DNA from: Purshia tridentata | Lineage: Eukaryota; Streptophyta; Magnoliopsida; Rosales; Rosaceae | Length of the DNA: 64,000 nucleotides | Reading direction: 5' to 3' | Assembly: GCA_003254885.1 (NCBI GenBank) | Contig: QANT01004022.1 | Coordinates: 62,001 to 126,000 of the forward strand | Shown: in pieces, positions 46,111 through 58,800 of the stretch | Numbering within the stretch: position 1 is the stretch's first letter | How the letters are laid out: each line of letters starts with the position of its first letter | Notes under the pieces: model-generated | The model's input: the letters and a program-made list of their open reading frames with translations, nothing else | Database searches by the model: none | What the model was told of the DNA's origin: nothing | Program-made: the position numbers and the translations under genes

Positions 46111-46118
46111 TAAAATTT
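45899..46118. repeat. 110 bp tandem duplication at the element's right end
   Basis: Two copies start ATAGAATTTCAAATCTAG and end AATCCAAACAAGTCCAGACA plus TAAAAT, with AGAATTTCAA at 45901 and 46011. They differ at only a few sites. The element's terminal sequence is therefore present twice. Confidence 0.9.
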
Positions 46119-47138
46119 AAACATGGCTTTTTTCATCCAATTCTCATTTTGGTTGATGAGGTGTTAGGTGAAACAGTGAAACAGACCTTGGAAGTTGGGA
46201 TATTAGGAAAATTTCTATTTTCTTTGTTTCCTTTTTCCTTTTGGGAGTGGAGTGGATGTGGAGCAAAGATTATTCTTTTTTCAATCTTGTCAAAAAGATA
46301 AAGTAAATTCCACAAAGATGAGTCGTTGCCTGCAAATTGGTTGGTTTTGGGGTCCTCCGCTATTCATTGCCATGCTCCCTTTTTGTATTCCGAGATTGCA
46401 ATGCAACCATTAACAAACTTGACCTAAATTTCTTTCTCAAAAGCCAGAGAATTAAAACTTAATTCACAACGCCGTTGATCTTTGACTGGAAAATATGACA
46501 ATTGACAAAAAAATTGTACAGCTCGGATCAACCCGATCGATCTGAACCCAACTTGCACTTTGAACAAGTCATAAAGATTATGATAAGTTAAACAAATTTA
46601 TGCATACATACTTCTTAAATCCAAAAACTTTGTACAAATACGGATAGATGAACGTTTAACTTGAGGATAGAACTTAGAGAAATAATATTTCTTTTACAGC
46701 CATTGGATGCTTGTCTTCGATTTACATATGGTATGATGTGCATGAATGACCATGGTGAAATTAATTAAGCATCCATTTGATGGGTTCGTTCACATTGATG
46801 CATTTGCATATGTAGTGTTGCATGCATGCACATTGAGCACAAATTACTAGATCTGATATAGCCCATAGGAAAGAATTTCCATGAGTTGTGAAACATAAAT
46901 TTGCCTTTTGTCCACTTGTCCATTACACATTCATTAATCCACAATCACTTTATCATCCATCCAACTTAATTGATTACACCATGTGGGTTCTAGTAAAAGG
47001 CCATGAAAATACAATCAATACATGCCCCACACGGTCACCCCATGCCACCCCTTTAAGTTCACTTACCTGCTATCTAGACTTTTCTCAACTCACCCATTTT
47101 TTCTCCCTCTCCACCTCTTTTTTCTCAGGAAAATTCAA

Positions 47139-48788
47139 ATGGGAAAACTCATAGGATCAATGATTTTCTTAAACCTCTTTATGGGCTTTGTAGTTGCATC
47201 AGATTGGAACATTTTGAACCAAAAGAAGAGGAATTATAATGGGGTGGTGGGAGATAGCTTGAAGAAGTACTGTGAGAGTTGGAGGATAAATGTTGAGGTA
47301 AACAACATTAGAGGGTTTGATGTGGTACCCCAAGAATGTGTGCAGTACATAAAGAAATACATGACATCATCACAGTACAAGGCAGACTCAGAGAGGGCCT
47401 TGGAGGAGGTCACTCTCTATCTAAGCAGCTGTTGTGCATTGGAGGGTGATGGTAAAGATGCATGGATCTTTGATGTTGATGATACACTTCTCTCCACCAT
47501 TCCATTCTACAAGAAACATGGTTTTGGGTAAGTGAATTTTTGGTTACAAGGTACTCCTTGTTACTTCAACATTATACCTCTTTTACATGAAGTACTGTGA
47601 ATAGTTAGATGGAGAAATTTTCTCCCTTGGCAGAAAATCTGACATTTTATTTTACTGGACTTTGAATATGAAATATTGATTAGTAAATTGTCTGAATGTA
47701 TGGTTGAGATTCATAACATGTCGATGTCTGAGAAGTGAATGTTATTAAAGTTAGAAGTTCTTTTGGGGTTAAATGACAGGAGTAATATTAATATATTTTG
47801 TGTTTGGAATCTGAAACTAGGGGAGAGAAGCTGAATGCAACTTCTCTGGAGGCATGGATGAGTGAGAGTAAGGCACCAGCTCTTGAGCACACACTGAAGC
47901 TCTTTCATGATATAAAAAACAGAGGACTAAAGATCTTCTTAATCTCTTCAAGAAGGGAATACCTTAGATCCTCAAGTGTAGATAACCTCATCAAGGTTGG
48001 ATACCATGGATGGACTAGTCTTGTATTAAGGTATGAGCGTTCATCAAGGTTTCATATCCCTCTTTATGATAATTAATTTTGTATAATTAATCTATAATTG
48101 GAATCTTTACCAGCATGATTTAGATTTACAGCACTAAAAGTACTAATCCATTAAATTGGCTGAATTCATGAGATATTTAAGTACTAGCCCTTAAAATGTT
48201 CTCTCTTTTTTCCTTAGTTTTTATTCCCTTTCCTGTGAAGCCAGGTCAGATTGCTGACTTGGTACCACAACCCAATAAGATTGTAACACCTGTGACCCAC
48301 TCTCCATCAGCTCTAAGATTGCATGGTTCAGCATCAGCTCTAGTACAAATCTGAAGTATATATCCTATTCTATTATCCATATGTTGGTGCTCTGTAATTT
48401 TTTTTTTTTTTTTTCAAAACTCAAACTTGCTGCCTTTTGTTTCTCTTTCAGTCTTTATCAGTACCCAAATGAGAACTACTTGACCAACCTGCCATTTGAT
48501 TCTTCTATCTGGTTTTGTCAATGGTTAAAGAGAATTGATGCCAAAAGAAAAAGAAGAAGTAAAAAGATAAAGTGACTGACTTCATAATAACGTACGTACA
48601 CACATTGCAGGGGTCTTGAAGATGAAGTCATGGAAGTGCAAAAATACAAGTCTGAGGCAAGGAATCGATTGATTGATGAAGGTTACCGCATATGGGGCAT
48701 CATTGGAGATCAGTGGAGCAGTTTTGAGGGACTTCCCAGTGCAAAAAGGACATTCAAATTACCCAATTCCATGTACTATTTGGCATGA
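47139..48788 (+). CDS. HAD-type acid phosphatase / vegetative storage protein-like
   Basis: Three exons, 47139..47527, 47821..48030 and 48611..48788, give 258 residues. The signal peptide is at about 1-20 (LIGSMIFLNLFMGFVVASDW). HAD motif I is WIFDVDDTLLST with predicted nucleophile Asp112 and general acid Asp114. Motif II is the Ser in LKIFLISSRRE. Motif III is the block GYRIWGIIGDQWSSFEG. This is the plant class IIIB acid phosphatase/VSP family, whose members are secreted or vacuolar and are either phosphatases or nitrogen stores. The pair C99/C98 and C45 are probably extracytoplasmic. The catalytic residues are intact, so activity is plausible. The gene lies 2.7 kb upstream of the PHR1 coding start in the same orientation. 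Confidence 0.9.
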
Positions 48789-51516
48789 AATTTCAGGCCA
48801 TATATAATAAATGTTCTTTGAATGCAGTGGAAACTACAAGTCTCTGCAAGTTTTACACATATTCTTCCTTCCTCGTATTCAATAGCCAATTAAGGAGACA
48901 ACTTGATGTTTTGTTTCCTATTAAATGCTTTCAATTATTGGGATTTGAAATGGTTTCTTTTGCAACTCAGTCTCACTCTCTACCTCTCTCTTCCCAACCA
49001 ATTATATTTATATTTTCATTGAATTTTGATGAAAAACCAAACACAAGCTCTAATTTCGGGTAGCCACCACCTAGTGGACTATGTCGAATTTTAATGACAA
49101 ATATAGAAGATCTACTAGTACTATGTTTAGAAAGGACACCATCATCATCACGTGATTATTATTAAAATCTAATACAATGACTTCAAAACAATATGCACAT
49201 GCACCAGAAATTTGCCCATCATTGACAACCTTTTTCTGCTAAGCAAAAATCTTACCAAAAACAGCTTGGAGGTTATTTCAAACAAAATATAGACTTGAGA
49301 AAAATTTGCTCATCATTGATAACCTTTTTATGTTAGTAAAAGGTAGTATTACTCTATTGCAAACCTAAGAGCAGGAATTTTTTTTTTTTCTAACTTAACA
49401 TCACGTATTGAAACTATATAACAAATTCACTCAAATGACAACCATTTTAAAAAATATTATTTTAAATTTTAAATTGTATATATTAATAATCATGTCTTTT
49501 TATGTGTGAAATTTTAGGTTTACTTATAAGATGAGATGGATGAGCTTACTCGATATACTTTTTTAATAATCTTAATCGTATATTTTTTAGATTTTTGTTC
49601 ATAAATTAATCAAATTAAAAATAATTTACTTATTTAACTTTAATCATATAAAAATACGTATAAAATATTTTCAAAAAATCATCTATTAGTTATGAATTAA
49701 AATTTAAAAAATATACAGTTTAAATTGTAAAAAAATTAATAAAATATATCCATTTGCCCCATTCTATGAATAAAATTGAATGTGAAATTTCCCGCACCAA
49801 GATTTTTATATTAATAATTTATAAAGAAGGTGAAAATGTGGTGTCCCAACACGTTGGGCTTTTGGGCAACTCCAAAGAACATTTAAGGGTGGAAACTCTT
49901 TCCCCACGTGCGACCCATCAGATATTTTTTCAGCACCCCAATCACAAGCCGCCAACGCATGGGTCCCACACATATGCCCTGCACTACTCCGTCAACATCG
50001 AGGAGACTCGTCTAAACGAACCGCAGAGGCGCGTGGAATAAAATCACTGTTTCTTATAACGCACAGAGCCCCCAAAGGAAAGAGGGGTCGCAAAACGCAC
50101 TCGTGCGAGACTCGTCACCGTTCACTTCCATTCCTTTTCCTTCCTCCCTTGGCCACACCGTCGGTGATGGAATTTAAAAACACCCGCCTGTTATATTAGA
50201 CACACCCTCCGTCCTCCTGCGCCAAAATTCCTGGTTTCATTTTTCGATTCGATTCTGCGCCTTTCGGGTTCCTCTTTTCTTTTTTTGCTTGTGAAGCTCT
50301 CTATCGAGTTTTAGGTGAGAATTCAAATATTCGACATACCCTTTTGATGAATTTTTTCAATTTTGGGGTTTTGGGTTAGAATCCGAGGCTTTATTTATTA
50401 CTGGTTGTGGAATGCCCATTTGGAGTTTGATTGGATTTTGGCTTTCTTTTCAATTGGTATTATTATCAGGTCCCAATTGAATTGGTTCTCTAACGTTTCC
50501 TTTGATATTTGTTTTCTGAATCGGCTTTTTGATTGTCAACCTCTTTTCTAATTCTATAATTTGGCATATAGAAATTGTTTTGCATGGTGGAGTGTAACTT
50601 TTACTTTGTAGCTATTTTTCTCTTTGATGGATTGCATAATTTCATTAAATTTTTATGTTGGAGCTGGTTATCACTTCATTTGTGAATTTTTTTTTTTTTT
50701 TTGGGTTGAGTGGATGGTGCTATATAGGATATAGTCATACATGCATATAGAGCTGAATTATAGCTTGAAGATAGAATAAAATAGTTATATTAGTCTGTAT
50801 TTGGTTAGAACTTGGCCTTAGGGTAGGTGGAAGTGTGAAATTTAATTCGGTAACATTAATATTTAACTTAAGGTTCTGTTTGGTTATTTTTGTTTTTGGC
50901 CTTCCTCTTTCTTTTTCGTTTGATTGACATAAGTCGATTATTCTTTGGGATGTTCCAAAATCAGACAGATAAGTGCTTTAGTAATGAGCCAGAGTGTGAA
51001 CGTTTGATTGTCTTATGTATCATTACAACTAACTGATCAACTACCTCATAAAGAAGACAAAAAGAAAGCTCTTTGGTTTTATCCCTTTTCTTTTCGTTTT
51101 AGATAAGTTCTGTTGGGATAAAATGGTTTTTCCAGAGCACTCATAGTTTTAGGGCCACTTTTAATCAGTGCTTGTAGTGGCATCCTTTCGAAGCCCAGTG
51201 ATGTAATTGTAAACTCATGGGTGCGTGTTCTTTTTGTTAAAACATTTTCACAGTTCGGGAGTTGTTTTATTGTGTTTATGCAAAGAAACGCTTTTATTTT
51301 ATCATGGTTGGTTTGTATAGTATCTTCACTAATGGATTTATCCTTCTGTTCAGAGTTAAAAATTGATGAACCTTTTCTGTGGTTTCGCTGTCAGAAACAA
51401 GCAAAAAGGGTGTTTTCAGTAGGTTTTAAGTTGGTCAGTATCACCGCTATCACAAACTTAGCTAATAGCTACTGACTAGATTACTGATGCTCCCTTTTCT
51501 GATTGTAGGACTATTG
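48789..51516. other. Spacer with PHR1 promoter and leader
   Basis: Very AT-rich at 49380-49760. G+C rises at 49840-50300, which probably holds the PHR1 core promoter and first non-coding exon. That exon seems to end at 50314 (GTTTTAG|GTGAGA). A leader intron of about 1.2 kb ends at 51508 (GATTGTAG|GACTATTG), 8 nt before the ATG. Open frames in this stretch are not recognisable. Confidence 0.6.
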
Positions 51517-54500
51517 ATGGAGGCACGCCCTGCCTTATCCATTCAGAGATCAGCTGCAAAGCAGCTTACTCATATGGGGGTCTCTGCAGCACTGTCGTCA
51601 TCTTTACCAGTCCTTCCAACCCCTTTGGAAGAGACATATCCCAAGTTGCCAGACGCACAACAGGGTTACATGGAAAGAGAACTTATGACAAGGCCTGTTG
51701 TGCATGCAGGTCACTTAACCTCCAACAGTGGAGTAGTTGGTCACATATTTTCATCATCATCAGGATTTTCAACAGATCTTCACTACTCATCTGTCTCACC
51801 TCATGATAAACAGTCAAGAAAGAATCCTTTCATTTCTCAGTCATCATGTTCTGTATCTTTGCCATTACCACATTCTTCTCATTCGGGATTTCTTCAATCC
51901 ACAGCGTCTTGTCCTTATTCCAAAGAAAACAGTGGTTCCTGGTGTACAGATTCACTGCCAGGTTTCCTTGATTTTCCTGTAAATACCCCTGTCGAGAATA
52001 GTCAAGTAGAGAACAGTAGTTGTAGTGGCGTTATGGCTGCTGAAGAATTTAGTAAGCGAAACGATTGGCAGGAATGGGCAGACCAGCTAATCACCGATGA
52101 TGATGCTTTGACTTCCAATTGGAATGAGCTTCTTGTTGACAACAATGTTACAGATCTGGAACCAAAGGTTGTGATTGTCTCATAGAGTTGGGGATTGATA
52201 TACGCTTCAAATGTTCAGTTTATAATGTCTGCCGTTATTTTTAAAGATAAAAAATCAATTGGGTTCTGATTTATTTTTTTGTCTCAGATGACATACGAGG
52301 TTCCCAAACAGTCTTCAAATCTTTCAACTCAGCAGGCCCAAGGTCATCAGCAGCATCCTGCTCCGTCAAGAGAAATCATTCCTGTTCCATCTAAAGAAAT
52401 TGTTCCTGTCCAATCTGGGGAAATCATTGCTGTTACTACTTCTTCCTCGGCTAATAGTGTCCCAGCCAAACCACGCATGCGTTGGACACCAGAACTTCAT
52501 GAGGCTTTTGTGGAGGCTGTTAACCAACTTGGCGGTAGTGAAAGTGAGTAATTTCTCTGGCTTCAATGAATTCTTAGTCTTTTTTTTTTTTTTGAGAAGA
52601 CACTGAATTCTTAGTCTGATATGCAAAATTTGTAACTTAGTGAAATTTTTTACTTTTTACAGGAGCAACTCCTAAGGGTGTGCTAAAGCTCATGAAAGTT
52701 GATGGCTTGACTATCTATCATGTGAAAAGTCACTTGCAGGTACACAAGCTCCCTTCACCAATAAATAGTTTCCCACAGAAACTCTGGGGAACTTTCTTTT
52801 AATGGATTGTTACTTCTTAAAATTGCAGAAATACAGGACCGCTAGATACAGACCAGAGTCTTCGGAAGGTATATAGAAAGTGCCTTTGAGTTTTCTCATT
52901 TATAGTAAATGCCTGTTTTTGTCTCTTGGAGTTTCATGTTCTACCCTAAGACCTTATTTGTGTGCATAAATCTTTGACCTCATTTTCTTTTCATAGCTTA
53001 CATTCAAGAATTTCATAATTAGTTAATGTGCTGTGTTGTTAACATTCTTTTGTAGGGTCCTCGGACAAAAAATTGACTCCCATTGAAGAAATGGCATCTC
53101 TTGACTTGAAAACGTAAGTCAGTTAGTTATTAATTACTGGAAAACATAGGACACAATCCAATGATACACCTTGTGGTTACCCAGTAAATGCTAATAGCTT
53201 ATGGTATTCCCCTAAATAGGGTCTTTACTTTGTAGATTTGAAGTAAAAGAATGATGCTGATGTGACAACTGTACGAGACATTAGAATTTGGATCAGTTGA
53301 AAATTTCTTAAAATTACTGGAATTTGGCTGACCCCAAGTTTAAAGATAAGATGATCTGAATAAGCATGGCTGCATTAAACATTGACCTAAATCCTATAAT
53401 ACATTATAGCCTTCTTTTTCTTATAAGATAAACTATGGCGTAATTAAACTATGAAGTCTTAAGTTCACATAAACCGAGCTTTGTCCCGGATTCTACTGCA
53501 ACTTCAGTGATTATAACTGGTGTTAACTTGAGAGTTCTGAGTTCAAGGTTCCCTGAGGGCCTTCTTGTTTGGTCATTTCGTCATTGACAACATTCAACCT
53601 CGTCATTGACAACATTCAACCTATATGGGAAGATCAAACTGCATAAAAGAGCGAATCAGTCTTGGGGAGAAAAATAGAATGGAAAAGGACCAGAAAAAGA
53701 GGCTTTATAAGCCAAATAGGAGGCCCTGAGTTGCCTCAATTGCTTAATTTTAGCCCCTGAAAGAATATTGTTAAATATTTGAATGTGATATAGCTGGAGT
53801 GGTTTAACAGAGGGCCAAGTGTCAAATGATTCAACCTTCTGCCTGTAGCTTTGTTTACTGTTACCCATTATAGGTTGAATTATCATGCTATATTTTTTTA
53901 ACCTTTCTACGCATCTTTTGGGTAACAGGGGTATTGAGATTACTGAGGCTCTGCGACTGCAGATGGAAGTTCAGAAGCGACTGCATGAACAGCTTGAGGT
54001 ATAAATTTGTTCCTTAATCCATTGATTTTTATTTCTAATTGATGAAGGTCTTGAGTTCTCTACATAAATCTATTCTAAAGGTTCTATCTAACTTTACCTG
54101 TCTCGATTCAAAATTTGAGCACTATGACGTGCATGGCACTGTTATATGTTTTGGCTTTGGTCAACACAGTGAGGGGCTTCAAACCCTCCTGCGTATGGTT
54201 CATGCTTGAGATATGCGTATGTTCCTGTTAATTGCTGTGTACATCCACATAAATATGCTGCACATTTTCCTTTTTTGTTCAACCCTGCTGTTTTTCTCTG
54301 TTGGTATTTTGTTGAAACTTTCGCTTCTATGCAGATTCAAAGAAATCTACAGTTACGAATAGAAGAGCAAGGTAAGTACCTTCAAATGATGTTTGAGAAG
54401 CAATGTAAGTCAGGTATTGACAAGCTGAAGGCACCATCATCCGGTGTGGACGACACCTCTGCCGAGCCTTTAGATGCAATGCAACTTTCTCCTGACAAAA

Positions 54501-54697
54501 GTGAACTGGAGTCCTCCAAGGCAGACCATGGCGAGACTGAAACTGATCCAGTTCAAGCCAACACCACATCTGGAGAAGGTTCAGGGGAGTTGGGAGAGAA
54601 GCATAAGGCACCTGAAAACGAAGCTCCTGAGAATCCTGACCCAGATTCTTGCGCCTCCAGTTCCCAACCTCTAAAGCGTCCCAAAATGAAAGAATAA
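51517..54697 (+). CDS. PHR1: PHR1-type MYB-CC transcription factor
   Basis: Seven coding exons: 51517..52167, 52288..52543, 52663..52739, 52829..52868, 53056..53113, 53929..53998 and 54335..54697. The total is 1515 nt, or 504 residues. It starts [17 protein letters not shown] and contains [15 protein letters not shown] and [20 protein letters not shown], both typical of PHR1. The MYB domain (about 278-338) reads [20 protein letters not shown] then [20 protein letters not shown]. The coiled coil (about 364-408) reads [18 protein letters not shown] then [21 protein letters not shown]1 binds P1BS (GNATATNC) as a dimer and drives phosphate-starvation genes, and is held back by SPX proteins in the presence of inositol pyrophosphates. 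The acidic Pro/Glu/Ser tail ends with the basic LKRPKMKE, a possible nuclear signal. Confidence 0.96.
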
Positions 54698-55889
54698 GTC
54701 GTATCATCTGCCAAATCTGTATTAGACTGACCAATCATTCCTGATTCTTAGAAGGTCCAAATTTGAAGATATGGAAAGAGCTTTTATATTATCATATATT
54801 CTCACATGGGCATTGGATAAAATGCGTATGCAGTTTTTTCTGGCTAGTTTGATGATTTAAAGCTGAATTAGTCAAGTTTTGATCCTCGTTATTTGAAGTT
54901 TTTTAGTTGAGCAAGGATACGGCATAGAGAATTCTTTTGTGTCTGCCACCGATTATGCTGGTGGAATCTTCAGTCTTGTATGGATGTTCTGTTCCTAAGT
55001 TTTAAGCTGTAAATAATAACAATAATAAATAATAGTAATCTTATTTTGACAAATAAGATTTGTATTGTTTTCTTTCGCAAAATGTTAGGAAGCATCTTGA
55101 AGGCTTGTAGGTTTAAAAATAATCGTCAGTGGACTATTCTACTGGAGAGGGGTGGTGGTGTTGACTGTTGGTTTTGTGTGTATTGGTCTGTTTCTTTTGT
55201 TTACCGTTGAGGGCAGAAATGGTATATTTTGGTGTTTTGGGGGTGGGGGTTAGGAAAAGAAAATTGGGAGGTATTTTTAGAAACCTTGAAAACAAATAGT
55301 AGGTCCAAACTTGGATCCATTATTGATATTCGGGCCTGGCTTCATCAAACTGTAATTCGTAGAACGGCCGTAACCTGGCCCAGGCTTTTGCTTGTTTCTG
55401 TCCCCAACAAAGGAAGCCTTGAGTAATTAAAATGGAAATAAGGAATTCTGTTAGGAATAATATGTAATTTTATTAAGGAAATTATTTTGATTTAGTAGTT
55501 AGATGAGATCATGAGAGGAAGTGGGTACGTGACACATCACACATGTAGAAGGCTAGAAGGTGTGTATGTATTTTATTTCCTTGTTGTTTATTTAAAAAAA
55601 AGTTTGGCGTCAACCTCAGAGACACCTTTGAGTCGAAGCTAGCTATCTAGCAAAGGAACATTAATTATATTGGCATGGCAAGCAAAGCAAAGCAACCAAA
55701 ACCAAACCCTCTCTAACGTCTCTTAGACTCAAACCTACGACTTCCCAACTCACAGTAGGTAGACACAACACACTTACTTCCACCTTATGCATCCAACATT
55801 TCAATATAATACCCTCCTTCCCATTCTCTCCTCTCACCATCTTTTCAACGCCACTCCATCTCCGGCCTTTTGGTTAATGCATAACTGCA
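54698..55889. other. PHR1 3' flank and CESA4 promoter
   Basis: The left part is PHR1 3' UTR and downstream sequence. The right part is the CESA4 promoter and leader, with short direct repeats such as AAGCAAAGCAAAGCAA near 55680. No other gene is seen. Confidence 0.6.
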
Positions 55890-58800
55890 ATGGCCTCAAA
55901 AACCATGGCTGGCTTCTTTACAGGTTCTTCTGATCACACCGAAAACAACCAACTCCATGTTGTGCATGTCACTGACGAAGAGGTACATATATATAGTACT
56001 ATATAGCTAATCCTTCCTTAATTTGATCGAAACTAACAATGGCATGCATTATGCATTTAAACATTTGTTTTATTCTGAATGTCAAATGTGGCAGAGTAAC
56101 AGGCCTCCAACCCGGCAATCGGTGTCGAAAGTTTGCAGAGTTTGTGGGGATGAGATTGGATACAGAGAAGATGGGGAGTTGTTTGTGGCATGTCATGTGT
56201 GTGGGTTCCCAGTGTGTCGGCCTTGTTATGACTATGAAAGGAGTGAAGGCAACCAGTGCTGCCCTCAGTGCAACACTCGTTATAAGCGTCACAAAGGTTT
56301 ATATGCATATATACATATCATATCACGTTAATGCACTTCTTAAGCAAATTAATTAATGAAAATGCATGCATATATATATATGTATTGTAGGTTGTCCTAG
56401 AGTTGCTGGAGACGAGGAAGACTTGGATGCAGATGATTTTGACGATGAATTTCAGATCAAGATCAATGATCACAATGATGACTCTGGACATGAAAATCAT
56501 GCCATTAATCACTCGGTAATTTCATCCTGTAGTTTGCATTAATTTTTGTTTTCAAAATAAGAACAATAACTAATATTCCGAGGAATGGGAAGTGATCTTA
56601 AGGTGTCCCAAGTGATCATGAATGTTAGTGACTTTTTGCAGGAAAATGGAGACCATGATCAACAACAATGGCATCCCAACAATCAACCTTTCTCTGTTGG
56701 AGGAAGTGGTAAGGATGCAATTAATTCAATTTATATTGCTAGGATTCAAAGGGATTTGAATCTTGTAGTGAACTGCATTTTCATGTACTAATTTATGTGT
56801 CTTTGGGTTGTGTATAGTTGCTGGTAAGGATTTTGAAGGCGAGAAAGACATTAATGGTAATGCAGAGTGGAAAGACCGAGTGGAGAAGTGGAAAGTCAGG
56901 CAAGAAAAGAGAGGTTTGGTGAGCAAAGATGATGGAAATGAAGATCAAGGCGAGGAAGATGACTTTCTGTAAGTAATTGGTTTCATATAGAAATTGACTA
57001 TTAAAGTGATTCAATGCTGCAAAGTATGAACCAACAATAAGTCAACATGAATGCTTTGGAAATCCTCTGAAATCTATACTGAATATGCCGCCAACATGTT
57101 TTTTTTGCAGTATGGCTGAAGCCCGGCAACCGCTGTGGCGAAAAGTACCCATCTCTTCGAGCAAAATCAGTCCTTACCGGATAGTCATTGTCCTCCGGCT
57201 TGTAATTCTGGCCTTCTTCTTCCGTTTCCGCATCTTAACCCCGGCATATGATGCTTTTGCCCTTTGGATCATATCTGTAATTTGTGAGATATGGTTTGCC
57301 CTCTCCTGGATTCTTGACCAGTTCCCCAAATGGCAACCCACCAACCGTGAAACTTACTTGGACCGCCTGTCCATGAGGTTTGAGCGCGAGGGTGAGGCTA
57401 ACACCCTCGCCCCAGTTGATGTCTATGTGAGTACAGTGGACCCTCTCAAGGAGCCTCCAATCATTACTGCAAACACTGTTCTGTCCATCTTATCTGTTGA
57501 CTACCCAGTTGACAAGATCTGCTGTTATGTCTCGGATGATGGTGCTTCAATGCTCCTGTTTGATGCACTCTCGGAGACTGCTGAATTTGCAAGAAGGTGG
57601 GTGCCATTTTGCAAGAAGCATAACATTGAGCCTAGAGCCCCTGAGTTCTATTTCTCTGAGAAAATTGATTACTTGAAGGACAAGGTTCATCCAAACTTTG
57701 TAAAGGAGCGCAGAGCCATGAAAGTAAGCAAAATTAAAGATGTTTTTGTTGCAACACTTTGAAAACAATGAAATGAGGTCTAAAGGGATTTTTTTTTGAG
57801 GTACTGCAGAGAGAGTATGAAGAATTCAAAGTGAGGATTAATGCATTGGTGTCAAAGGCTCAGAAGAAACCAGAGGAAGGGTGGGTTATGCAGGATGGTA
57901 CTCCATGGCCCGGGAACAATACTCGTGATCATCCTGGAATGCTTCAGGTTTAAAATGTTATTCATCCCTATTCTGCTTTTTTTGTTTTTTTGTTTTTTTT
58001 TCCATAAAACCAATATGAAACAAATGTGGCTTTAAATTGATTTTTAGGCTTTATTCGTTTTTCAAGCACAACGAGGTAAAAAAGTAGAGAAATGCAAACG
58101 AATTGGTTCAGTCACTGTTTACATGGCGCCTGTGGACATTAATTCTACTTGCTTTGCAGGTTTATCTGGGAAGTGAGGGTGCACTAGACGTGGATGGTAA
58201 GGAACTTCCACGTCTTGTGTATGTTTCACGTGAGAAACGTCCCGGCTATCAACATCACAAGAAAGCTGGTGCCATGAATGCTTTGGTGAGCTGATATCTA
58301 TTTAAGTTGTGTATTTACTTGGAGGCGAGATTGGTGCATTTAGCAGTTCTTTTAACTTGGAAATTTCGTATATGATCAACAGGTTCGAGTTTCTGCAGTG
58401 CTTACTAATGCACCTTTCATGTTGAATCTGGATTGTGACCACTACATCAACAACAGCAAGGCTGTCAGAGAAGCTATGTGCTTCCTAATGGATCCCCAGC
58501 TTGGGAAGAAGCTCTGCTATGTTCAATTCCCTCAAAGGTTTGATGGTATTGATCGTCATGATAGATATGCTAATCGCAATGTTGTGTTCTTTGATGTAAG
58601 TGACACTAGAGCTTTAACTTCTTATGCTTTCTTACAATACAGAATATTCTCTCCCTGTAAAAATTTAGCTCAATAATGTCTTGACTGTATTTTTGGTTAT
58701 AGATCAACATGAAAGGCCTAGATGGGATCCAAGGACCAGTATATGTTGGCACTGGATGTGTCTTCAATAGGCAAGCATTGTATGGCTATGATCCGCCAGT

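Larger units (their letters stand above)
45214..47138. other. Spacer with a MITE-like element
   Basis: The main content is the repeat element at about 45365-46110. The remainder, 46120-47138, is AT-rich and includes the acid phosphatase promoter. I noticed no P1BS (GNATATNC) motif in that promoter when reading it. Confidence 0.5.
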
